From assembly GCA_963834515.1 (NCBI GenBank), contig CAWICB010000005.1, forward strand, positions 372,001 through 436,000: a stretch of 64,000 bases of DNA, written 5' to 3'. Shown piece after piece: positions 24,516-31,822 of this stretch (its first letter is position 1; each line of letters begins with the position of its first letter). The stretch is from RYN-230 sp963834515 (GTDB lineage: Bacteria; Actinomycetota; Actinomycetes; Streptosporangiales; Streptosporangiaceae). Under the pieces are notes generated by a model, which had not been told where the DNA came from, searched no databases, and was given only the letters and a program-made list of their open reading frames with translations. The position numbers and the translations under genes were made by a program.

Positions 24516-26756
24516 GTGACCGCCGAAGCTGCTGACTCCCTGCTGGATGACCTGAACCCGCAGCAGCGGGCGGCCGTGGTGCACCAGGGCGGCCCGCTGC
24601 TGATCGTGGCCGGGGCCGGCTCGGGCAAGACCAGGGTGCTGACCCGCCGGATCGCCTACCTGCTGGCCGAGCGGGACGTGAGCCCGGGCGAGATCCTGGC
24701 CATCACGTTCACCAACAAGGCAGCGGGCGAGATGGCCGCCCGGGTGGCCGATCTCACCGGCTGGCGGTCCCGGGCCATGTGGGTGATGACGTTCCACTCG
24801 GCCTGCGTGCGGATCCTGCGCCGGGAGGCGGCCAGGTTCGGCTACCCGTCGTCGTTCTCCATCTACGACCAGGCCGACTCGCAGCGGCTGATGGCGCTGG
24901 TCTGCCGCGAGCTCGACCTGGACCCCAAGCACCACTCGCCCAAGGCCATGCTGGCCCAGGTGTCCAACCTGAAGAACGAGCTCATCGACTACGAGGCGTT
25001 CAGCGCGCGCGCCGAGGGCTACCGGGACAAGGCACTGGCCGAGGCGTACGCCGAGTACCAGCGCCGCCTGGTGGCGTCCGGGGCGATGGACTTCGACGAC
25101 CTGATCATGGTCACCGTCAACCTGCTGCAGGCCGTCCCCGAGGTGGCCGAAACGTACCGGCGGCGCTTCCGGCATGTCCTGGTGGACGAGTACCAGGACA
25201 CCAACCATGCGCAGTACATGCTGGTCCGGGAGCTGGTCTCGGCACCGGCCTGGCAGTCGGGGGGCGACGACGCGGGCCCGCTGCCCCCGGCCGAGCTGTG
25301 CGTGGTCGGTGACGCCGACCAGTCGATCTACGCGTTCCGCGGGGCCACCATCCGCAACATCGAGGAGTTCACCCGGGACTTCGCCGATGCGAGCGTGATC
25401 ATGCTGGAGCAGAACTACCGGTCCACGCAGAACATCCTGGCCGCGGCCAACGCGGTGGTCTCCCGCAACACCGGCCGGGTGCCCAAGAACCTGTGGTCCG
25501 ACGCCGGAGACGGCCCGCCGATCGTCGGCTATGTGGCGGACAGCGAGCACGACGAGGCCGCGTTCGTGGCCGAGGAGGTGGACCGGCTCACCGACGAGGG
25601 AGAGGCGGCCCCGGGGCACGTCGCCGTGTTCTACCGGACCAACGCGCAGTCCCGGGCATTCGAGGAAGTGTTCATCCGGGCCGGGCTGCCCTACAAGGTG
25701 GTCGGCGGCGTCCGGTTCTACGAGCGGCGCGAGATCCGTGACCTGCTGGCCTATCTGCGGCTGACCGCGAACGCGGATGACGAGGTGTCGCTCCGCCGGG
25801 TACTCAACGTGCCCCGCCGGGGGATCGGCGACCGGGCTGAGGCGTGCGTGGCCGCGCTGGCCCAGCGGGACCGGACCAGCTTCGCGGCCGCGCTGGCCCG
25901 GCCCGGCGACGCGCCCGGGATGGCGGCCCGGTCGGCCCGGGCCATTGCCTCGTTCAACGAGCTGATGAGCGGGCTGCGGTCGGAGGCCGCGGCCGGGCTG
26001 CCGGTCCCCGACCTGGCCGAGATGATCCTGGACCGGTCCGGGTACCTGGCCGAGCTCGAGGCGTCCACCGACCTGCAGGACGCGAGCCGGATCGAGAACC
26101 TGAACGAGCTGGTCTCGGTGGCCCGGGAGTTCGACGCGCAGCGCCCGGACGGGACGCTGGCCGACTTCCTGGAGCAGGTGTCGCTGGTCGCCGACGCCGA
26201 CCAGATCCCGGACGGCGCGGAACACGGCGGGCAGGTCACGCTGATGACCCTGCATACCGCCAAGGGGCTGGAGTTCCCGGTGGTGTTCCTCACCGGGATG
26301 GAAGAACACGTGTTCCCGCATCAGCGGTCGATGACCGACGACAAGGAACTCGAGGAGGAACGCCGCCTGGCCTACGTCGGGATTACCCGGGCCGAGCGCC
26401 GGCTGTACCTCACCCGGGCGGTGGCCCGGGCCTGGTGGGGCCGGCCGGAGTACCACAAGCAGTCCAGGTTCCTCGACGAGATCCCGGCTCAGCTGGTGGA
26501 GTGGCGGCGCGACGAGCGGACCGCGGTCGCGCCGGCCGGGGAGCGGCTGGCCCAGCGGCCGGGCGTGCGCAGCCCGGGCAACCGGCGGGTGCCCTCGCTC
26601 AGCCCGGGCGACAAGGTGACCCACGACGCCTACGGGCTGGGCACCGTGCTGTCCGTCGAGGGCCGCGGTGACGACCCCGAGGCCAAGATTGACTTCGGCG
26701 GCGACTACGGGATCAAGCACCTGGTACTGCGCTACGCCCCGATCGAGAAACTGTGA
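24516..26756 (+). CDS. pcrA: ATP-dependent DNA helicase UvrD/PcrA
   Basis: 3'-5' superfamily 1 helicase for repair and replication restart. Motifs in order: Q-motif LNPQQRAAV, Walker A VAGAGSGKTRVLTRR, Ia LAITFTNKAAGEMAARV, II VDEYQDTNHAQY, III VVGDADQSIYAFRGA, IV LEQNYRST, V VTLMTLHTAKGLEFPVVFL, VI EERRLAYVGITRAERRL. The C-terminal ~50 residues (GDKVTHDAYGLGTVLSVEGR onward) are the Tudor-like domain that binds RNA polymerase in PcrA/UvrD. Length 746 aa is usual. The GTG start is 53 bp after the permease stop. Confidence 0.96.
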   Translation: MTAEAADSLLDDLNPQQRAAVVHQGGPLLIVAGAGSGKTRVLTRRIAYLLAERDVSPGEILAITFTNKAAGEMAARVADLTGWRSRAMWVMTFHSACVRILRREAARFGYPSSFSIYDQADSQRLMALVCRELDLDPKHHSPKAMLAQVSNLKNELIDYEAFSARAEGYRDKALAEAYAEYQRRLVASGAMDFDDLIMVTVNLLQAVPEVAETYRRRFRHVLVDEYQDTNHAQYMLVRELVSAPAWQSGGDDAGPLPPAELCVVGDADQSIYAFRGATIRNIEEFTRDFADASVIMLEQNYRSTQNILAAANAVVSRNTGRVPKNLWSDAGDGPPIVGYVADSEHDEAAFVAEEVDRLTDEGEAAPGHVAVFYRTNAQSRAFEEVFIRAGLPYKVVGGVRFYERREIRDLLAYLRLTANADDEVSLRRVLNVPRRGIGDRAEACVAALAQRDRTSFAAALARPGDAPGMAARSARAIASFNELMSGLRSEAAAGLPVPDLAEMILDRSGYLAELEASTDLQDASRIENLNELVSVAREFDAQRPDGTLADFLEQVSLVADADQIPDGAEHGGQVTLMTLHTAKGLEFPVVFLTGMEEHVFPHQRSMTDDKELEEERRLAYVGITRAERRLYLTRAVARAWWGRPEYHKQSRFLDEIPAQLVEWRRDERTAVAPAGERLAQRPGVRSPGNRRVPSLSPGDKVTHDAYGLGTVLSVEGRGDDPEAKIDFGGDYGIKHLVLRYAPIEKL

Positions 26757-26766
26757 TCCGGGGGTT

Positions 26767-27527
26767 CTAGCGGCCTGCTCGGTGATCACCTGGGCGACCA
26801 GGCCGGGCGCCCGGAGCGGGATCAGGTGGTCGGCCCCGGGCACCCGGACCCGGCGGCAGCCGGGAATGCGGTCCGCGACGCTGTCCGCGCAGCGGACCAC
26901 CATCGGGTACTCCAGGTCGCCGAGCATGACCACGGCGGGTGCGCTGATCTCAGCCAGCCGGTCGTAGGCGGGCGGGTCGGGCTGCTCGAAGTCGCCCTGC
27001 GCGAACATGCCGGCCACCGCGCTCTCGATCTGCGCCCGGGCCGCCGCATCCGGGCCCGCCGCGGCCCACGTGCGCAGGCCCAGCTCGGCCAGCCCGGCGC
27101 GGTCATCCTTGGTGGCCAGGGCCATGAACTCGGCGTTGTACGGGTCGTCCGCCGGCCACGGATAGTCCGGGACGCCGGGCGCCAGCAGCGCGAGCGACGA
27201 AACCCGGTCCGGCTGGGCCAGCGCGAGGCCGAGCGCGGTGCCGCCGCCGCCGCTGTGCCCGACCAGGGCCGCCCGCGGCAGACCGAAGTGGTCGAGCACC
27301 GTCAGCAGGTCGCCGAGCTGGGTGTACGGCGTGTGCGGGGGTGGGGACGCACCGAAGCCGCGGGTGTCGTAGCAGATGATCCGGTACCGCCCGGCCAGTT
27401 GCTCGGTGACGCGGGCCCAGCTGCTGCGGTCGGTCCACCCCGCGTGCACCAGCACCACTGGGGGGCCGTCGCCGCCGCTGTCGCCGGCCGCCAGCACCCC
27501 GCCGCCGACCGGGATGGTCACGTCCAT
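26767..27527 (-). CDS. Alpha/beta hydrolase with apparent loss of its stop codon
   Basis: Serine hydrolase fold of about 250 residues: oxyanion region VLVHAGWTDRSSW, nucleophile elbow LVGHSGGGGTALGLAL, catalytic Asp region VVMLGDLEYPMV and catalytic His in VPGADHLIPLRAP. The ATG is at 27527 (MDVTIPVGGG). Homology ends at ...LVAQVITEQ; in the frame as given there is no stop until 24375, deep antisense to pcrA. In the frame reached by restoring one deleted base (between about 26770 and 26789) a TAG occurs at 26767-26769, exactly where the family should end. I therefore set the end there. The substrate is unknown. Confidence 0.72.
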
Positions 27528-27561
27528 GGGAAAAGTGTCCCAGGGCCGGCAACCGGATTGG

Positions 27562-27715
27562 CGCCCGCGCTCGGCCCGCGCTCGGCCGGCGGTTGGCCCG
27601 CGCTCGGCCGGCGGTTGGCCGGCGGTTGGCCCGCGCTCGGCCCGCGCTCGGCCGGCGGTTGGCCGGCGGTTGGCCCGCGCTCGGCCCGCGCTCGGCCGGC
27701 GGTTGGCCCGCGCGG
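27562..27715. repeat. Minisatellite of 11-bp units in two variants
   Basis: Fourteen consecutive 11-bp units: variant A is GGCCCGCGCTC, variant B is GGCCGGCGGTT. The order is A' A B A B B A A B B A A B A'', where A' and A'' are imperfect end units. The exact 11-nt phasing holds across the array. It lies between the divergent alpha/beta hydrolase and B12-binding genes, upstream of both starts, so it could affect local structure or expression. The protein-like translations through it (period 11 residues) are artefacts. Confidence 0.9.
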
Positions 27716-27795
27716 CGAGGACGGATGGCCATGCCGCCGGCCTGGGGAGCCGGGTTACCCTGCAGGGACAGGCAAGCACCGGCCAGGAGGCGCGC

Positions 27796-28221
27796 ATGGG
27801 AACGATCCGGGTGGTCATCGCCAAGCCCGGCCTGGACGGCCACGACCGGGGCGCCAAGGTGGTGGCTCGGGCATTGCGCGACGCGGGCGTGGAAGTGATC
27901 TACACCGGCCTGCACCAGACGCCTGAGCAGATCGTGGCCGCCGCCATCCAGGAAGACGCCAACGCGATCGGGCTATCCATCCTGTCCGGGGCGCACATGA
28001 CCCAGTTCGCCGCAGTGCTCGAGCTGCTGGCCGAACGCGGGGCCAGCGACATCGTGGTGTTCGGTGGCGGGATCGTGCCCGAGGCCGATATCGCTGAGCT
28101 GGAGCGGATGGGGGTAGCCAAGATCTTCACGCCCGGCGCCTCCACCTACGACATCGTGGGCTGGGTCCGCTCGGCGCTAGGCGGCCAGTCCTCTCCCGAG
28201 CCCGTCCAGCAAGGCACCTAG
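27796..28221 (+). CDS. Stand-alone cobalamin-binding protein (methylmalonyl-CoA mutase C-terminal type)
   Basis: 141-residue B12-binding Rossmann domain. The DxHxxG motif is KPGLDGHDRG with the Co-ligating His at residue 14; GLSILSGAHM and VVFGGGIVPEADIAEL are the nucleotide-tail contacts. Proteins of this size act as small subunits of two-component acyl-CoA mutases such as methylmalonyl-CoA or isobutyryl-CoA mutase. The ATG at 27796 has AGGAGG at 27785-27790; the longer frame from 27376 runs through the minisatellite and is rejected. No mutase large subunit, MeaB or epimerase gene is nearby, so its partner must be encoded elsewhere. Confidence 0.9.
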   Translation: MGTIRVVIAKPGLDGHDRGAKVVARALRDAGVEVIYTGLHQTPEQIVAAAIQEDANAIGLSILSGAHMTQFAAVLELLAERGASDIVVFGGGIVPEADIAELERMGVAKIFTPGASTYDIVGWVRSALGGQSSPEPVQQGT

Positions 28222-28236
28222 CGCCCGCACAGCGGC

Positions 28237-29199
28237 TCAGCCCGCGGCTGGCAGCGCGCGCACGGCCAGGGCCGGCCGGTGCCGCCCAGCCTGCACCGCG
28301 GACCTGATGTCCGCGGCCACCCTGGTCCGGTCGGTGCGGATCTGACGGGGCGTGACATGCAGCACGATGATCCCGAACGCGCTCATCCGGGCGTGCCTGG
28401 CCAGGGTCTGCTCCCAGTCCTCCGGCGACAGATGCCACTCCCGGGAGTCCACTTCCACCGCCACCCCCGACTCCGGCCACCACGCATCGGCCACGGCCAG
28501 TAGCTCCCGGCCGGCGAAGAGCCGGGCGTTGAACATCGGCGCAGGCAGGCCGGTCTGGATGATCAGGTCGCGCAGATCTCCCTCGGCCACCGACCGGACT
28601 CCGTCGGCCACCTCAGCCAGCGTCCGGCGCAGCCACCCGGAGCGGCGTATCGGCGCATCCGCGAGCTCCGCGCTGAGCTCGGCTAACCTGCACCGGCGCC
28701 GCTGCACGGCGTCCGCTGTAACCGCTCGCACCTCCCGGAACGAGCCAAGCTCGCGGGAGGCATCGGCCACCGCCCGGGCGGCCAGCGTGAACCGGATCGC
28801 GCCATCCGCCATCACGAACTCCGGCATCCGGCTGGTGGGCCAGATCCGCACGAGCGGCTGGCTTACCCGGGCCTGGCGGCCTGGGATCAGCACGGTAACC
28901 GCCTGGGATTCCGGGACCCGGACGCCGTGCCGGCGTAACGCTGCGGTCCCAGTCAGCGCGCTGCCGCGCCCGGCGTAGCGCAGCGCGGCCAGCTCCGTCT
29001 GGGCCCGGGTGGGGATGCCGGTCGCGGCCAGGTACACCCCGGGCAGCAGGCGCTGCCAGGGACCGCCCGGCCGGATGCGATACCGGACCTGGTCCAGGGA
29101 CAGCCCGCAGTGGAGTGCCTGGGCCCGGGAGATGACTCCATCCTGTTCCCGCAGCAGTCGCCCTAACGCGACTCGGTCAATGCTCCCCGTCGGTGGCAT
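28237..29199 (-). CDS. AbiEi-antitoxin-like / DUF559-like protein
   Basis: 320-residue protein with an N-terminal winged-helix-like segment (LGRLLREQDGVISRAQALHC, then GLSLDQVRYRI) of the type IV antitoxin AbiEi class. The C-terminal part resembles the Vsr/DUF559 endonuclease-like fold: VADAWWPESGVAVEVDSREW, then ...ARHARMSAFGIIVLHVTPRQ. No AbiEii-type nucleotidyltransferase toxin gene is adjacent. Such solitary genes are common in actinomycetes and have no established function. The ATG at 29199 (MPPTGSIDR) is chosen because the frame above it runs through a palindromic repeat and a Pro/His-rich stretch. Confidence 0.72.
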   Translation of the reverse strand: MPPTGSIDRVALGRLLREQDGVISRAQALHCGLSLDQVRYRIRPGGPWQRLLPGVYLAATGIPTRAQTELAALRYAGRGSALTGTAALRRHGVRVPESQAVTVLIPGRQARVSQPLVRIWPTSRMPEFVMADGAIRFTLAARAVADASRELGSFREVRAVTADAVQRRRCRLAELSAELADAPIRRSGWLRRTLAEVADGVRSVAEGDLRDLIIQTGLPAPMFNARLFAGRELLAVADAWWPESGVAVEVDSREWHLSPEDWEQTLARHARMSAFGIIVLHVTPRQIRTDRTRVAADIRSAVQAGRHRPALAVRALPAAG

Positions 29200-29242
29200 A
29201 GGGTCAGCTTTCCCGCAGGGTCCGACATTCGCCGCTCCCCAA

Positions 29243-29294
29243 TCGTGATCATGACTTAGGTGGGGGTCTATTACCACCGATGTCATGATCACGA
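29243..29294. repeat. 13-bp inverted repeat flanking an inner GGTGG/CCACC stem
   Basis: TCGTGATCATGAC (29243-29255) is exactly inverted at 29282-29294 (GTCATGATCACGA). Inside, GGTGG (29259-29263) pairs with CCACC (29274-29278). Each outer arm also contains the palindrome TGATCA. It stands in the divergent spacer between the AbiEi-like gene and sucC. It could be an operator, an attenuating hairpin or a dispersed palindromic repeat; I recall similar sequence near such genes in other actinomycetes but cannot verify it. Confidence 0.7.
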
Positions 29295-29297
29295 AAT

Positions 29298-29412
29298 CGG
29301 GCTGGGGGCACCGGGGCTGGGGGTGGCGGCACCGGGGCGGAGGGTGGGGGCACCGGGGCGAGTGGGGCCGGTGGGGTGGGTGGGAGTGGCGCACGGGGGT
29401 TGCCTGGGGCCC
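29298..29412 (+). repeat. G-rich degenerate tandem repeat (G-quadruplex-prone)
   Basis: The plus strand carries many runs of four or five G separated by short spacers, with CACCGGGGC recurring about three times (GGGGGCACCGGGGCTGGGGG pattern). It lies upstream of sucC. Such runs could form G-quadruplexes. No coding capacity is evident; reading frames through it are Pro-rich. Confidence 0.6.
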
Positions 29413-29490
29413 GGGGGAAGGCCAGCCTCGTCAACGGTAGGCTGCGTGCGGAATCCTGCTCACCCGTAGGCCACCTGAGGACGGACGCTA

Positions 29491-30690
29491 GTGGACCTGT
29501 TTGAGTATCAGGCGAAAGAACTGTTCGCCGAGTACGGGGTAGCCGTGCAGCGCGGCCAGGTCGCGGCCACCCCGGCCGAGGCTCGCGAGATCGCGGCGGG
29601 CTTCGCGGCCGAGGGGTCACCCCTCGCGGTTGTGAAGGCCCAGGTGAAGACCGGTGGCCGGGGGAAGGCGGGCGGCGTCAAGCTGGCCAACGGCCCAGAG
29701 GAGACAGAGGCCAAGGCGGGCCAGATCCTCGGCATGGACATCAAGGGCCACACCGTGCACAAGGTCCTGATCGCCGAGGCGGTGGACATCGCCCAGGAGT
29801 ACTACCTGTCCTACCTGCTGGACCGGGCGGCCCGGACGTTCGTGGCGATCTGCTCGGTGCAGGGCGGCATGGAGATCGAAGAGGTCGCGCACAGCAGCCC
29901 GGAGGCGGTGGCCCGGGTCCCTATCGACCCCCTGCAGGGAGTGGACGCGGCCAAGGCGCAGGAGATCATCCAGGCCGGCCGGATCCCGGCCGAGGCGGCC
30001 AAGCAGGCGGCGGTTCTCGCCGAGCGGCTCTGGTCGGTGTTCGCCGACGAGGATGCCACCCTGGTCGAGGTGAACCCGATGGCCCTGACCGACCAGGGTG
30101 ACGTGCTCGCCGTGGACGGGAAGGTCAGCCTGGACGACAACGCGGCCTACCGGCAGGACCACGAGAAGTTCGCCGACGCCGAGGCGGCCGACCCGCTGGA
30201 AGCCCAGGCCAAGGCCAAGCACCTGAACTACGTCAAGCTCGACGGCCAGGTCGGCATCATCGGCAACGGGGCCGGGCTGGTCATGTCCACGCTGGACGTG
30301 GTGGCCCTGGCCGGGGAGTCGCTCGGCGGGATCCGGCCGGCCAACTTCCTGGACATCGGCGGCGGCGCATCCGCCGAGGTGATGGCCGACGGGCTGGAGA
30401 TCGTGCTGTCCGACCAGTCGGTCCGCAGCGTCCTGGTCAACGTGTTCGGCGGGATCACCTCCTGCGACGCGGTGGCCAACGGGATTGTCTCTGCCATCGG
30501 CATGCTGGCCAGCCAGGGTCACGAAGTCCGGCACCCGATCGTGGTCCGGCTGGACGGGAACAACGCCGATGAGGGCCGGCGCATCCTGGCCGAGGCGGCG
30601 CTGCCCACGGTCGAGCAGGTGGCCACCATGGACGACGCAGCCCGGCGGGCCGCCGAACTCGCAGCCGCCGCCCCCGCGACAGGAGCATGA
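29491..30690 (+). CDS. sucC: Succinyl-CoA synthetase beta subunit (ADP-forming)
   Basis: ATP-grasp subunit of succinate-CoA ligase, the substrate-level phosphorylation step of the TCA cycle. The 399 residues begin MDLFEYQAKELFAEYGVAV as expected. VVKAQVKTGGRGKAGGVKLA is the nucleotide-binding loop. ANFLDIGGGASAEVM and VNVFGGITSCDAVANGI lie in the C-terminal phosphohistidine-interacting domain, and GNNADEGRRIL is near the end. The GTG start follows GAGGA at about 29477-29481. One base separates its stop from sucD, so the subunits are coupled. Confidence 0.96.
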   Translation: MDLFEYQAKELFAEYGVAVQRGQVAATPAEAREIAAGFAAEGSPLAVVKAQVKTGGRGKAGGVKLANGPEETEAKAGQILGMDIKGHTVHKVLIAEAVDIAQEYYLSYLLDRAARTFVAICSVQGGMEIEEVAHSSPEAVARVPIDPLQGVDAAKAQEIIQAGRIPAEAAKQAAVLAERLWSVFADEDATLVEVNPMALTDQGDVLAVDGKVSLDDNAAYRQDHEKFADAEAADPLEAQAKAKHLNYVKLDGQVGIIGNGAGLVMSTLDVVALAGESLGGIRPANFLDIGGGASAEVMADGLEIVLSDQSVRSVLVNVFGGITSCDAVANGIVSAIGMLASQGHEVRHPIVVRLDGNNADEGRRILAEAALPTVEQVATMDDAARRAAELAAAAPATGA

Positions 30691-30691
30691 G

Positions 30692-31582
30692 ATGGCGATT
30701 TTCCTGACCAGCGACAGCCGGGTCATGATCCAGGGCATCACGGGCTCGGAAGGCAGCAAGCACGGCCGCCGGATGCTGGCCGCGGGGACCACGGTGGTGG
30801 GCGGCACCAACCCGAGGAAGGCCGGGCAGACCGTGGATCTCGGTGGCGCCGGCGTCCCGGTGTTCGCCACGGTGGCCGACACGATGGCGGAAACCGGCGC
30901 GGACGTCTCGGTGGTGTTCGTGCCGCCGGCTGGCACCAAGGCCGCGGTGATCGAGGCCATCGACGCCGGGATCCCGCTGGTCATTGTGATCACCGAGGGC
31001 ATCCCGGTGCACGACACCGCGGAGTTCTGGGCCTACGCCACGGCCAACGGGAACCGGACCCGGATCGTCGGCCCGAACTGCCCGGGCGTGGCCTCGCCGG
31101 GCAAGTCGAACGCGGGCATCATCCCGGCCGACATCACCACCGAAGGCCGGATCGGGCTGGTCTCCAAGTCGGGCACGCTGACGTACCAGATGATGTACGA
31201 GCTGCGCGACATCGGCTTCTCCACCGCGGTCGGGATCGGCGGCGACCCGATCATCGGCACCACGCACATCGACTGCCTGGCTGCCTTCCAGGATGACCCG
31301 GAGACTGACGCCATCGTGATGATCGGTGAGATCGGCGGCGACGCCGAGGAACGGGCCGCCGCGTACGTGGAGGCCCACGTGACCAAGCCAGTGGTGGCCT
31401 ACGTGGCCGGGTTCACCGCTCCGGAGGGCAAGACCATGGGGCACGCGGGGGCGATCATCTCCGGGTCGGCGGGTACCGCGCAGGCCAAGAAGGAAGCGCT
31501 GGAAAAGGTCGGTGTCCGGGTCGGCCGCACCCCCAGCGAGACGGCCCGCCTGGTCCGCGACGTGATGCGCGCACGCGGCTGA
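30692..31582 (+). CDS. sucD: Succinyl-CoA synthetase alpha subunit
   Basis: CoA-binding and phosphohistidine subunit (296 aa). MIQGITGSEGSKHGRRMLAA is the CoA-binding Rossmann start; IVGPNCPGVASPGKSNAGII and GRIGLVSKSGTLTYQMMYEL are typical. The active-site His is in TMGHAGAIISGSAGTA. AGGAG at 30681-30685 serves the ATG at 30692; the longer overlapping frame from 30485 is antisense-like noise inside sucC. Together with icd, mdh and citrate synthase, the window encodes a large part of the TCA cycle in two blocks. Confidence 0.96.
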   Translation: MAIFLTSDSRVMIQGITGSEGSKHGRRMLAAGTTVVGGTNPRKAGQTVDLGGAGVPVFATVADTMAETGADVSVVFVPPAGTKAAVIEAIDAGIPLVIVITEGIPVHDTAEFWAYATANGNRTRIVGPNCPGVASPGKSNAGIIPADITTEGRIGLVSKSGTLTYQMMYELRDIGFSTAVGIGGDPIIGTTHIDCLAAFQDDPETDAIVMIGEIGGDAEERAAAYVEAHVTKPVVAYVAGFTAPEGKTMGHAGAIISGSAGTAQAKKEALEKVGVRVGRTPSETARLVRDVMRARG

Positions 31583-31614
31583 CGCGCAGCCGTGGCCGGC
31601 CCGCACTGACGGCT

Positions 31615-31744
31615 GACCCGCACCCGCGCGTCCCCCGCCCCGCGCGGACCCGCACCCGCGCGTGACCCGCACCCGCGCGTGACCCGCACCCGCGCGTGAC
31701 CCGCACCCGCGTGACCCCCACCCGCGTGACCCGCACCCGCGCGC
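31615..31744. repeat. Minisatellite of 15/17-bp units
   Basis: Direct repeats of GACCCGCACCCGCGCGT occur at 31615, 31647, 31664 and 31681; shortened 15-bp forms follow at 31698 and 31713, and a final variant at 31728. A degenerate spacer separates the first two copies. The array fills most of the sucD-perM spacer. A transcription terminator is not otherwise visible here. Confidence 0.88.
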
Positions 31745-31822
31745 GACCGGCCCAGGCCCGCGCGGCTGAGCTGCGGCGCGCCTCCGCGGCCGGCCGCCGG
31801 CTGGTTGCCAGGATGGGTCCTT

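Noticed and set aside
24375..26766. Extension of the alpha/beta hydrolase into an ~1160-residue protein
   Set aside because: The extension is antisense to the pcrA helicase and has shadow composition; only the first ~250 residues after the ATG at 27527 resemble a protein family.
27562..27715. CRISPR-like array
   Set aside because: Units are 11 bp and contiguous, with no unique spacers and no cas genes; it is a minisatellite. The same applies to the 13-bp and 17-bp arrays.
28237..29199. Complete AbiE toxin-antitoxin system
   Set aside because: No AbiEii nucleotidyltransferase gene lies on either side; neighbours are a B12-binding protein and sucC.
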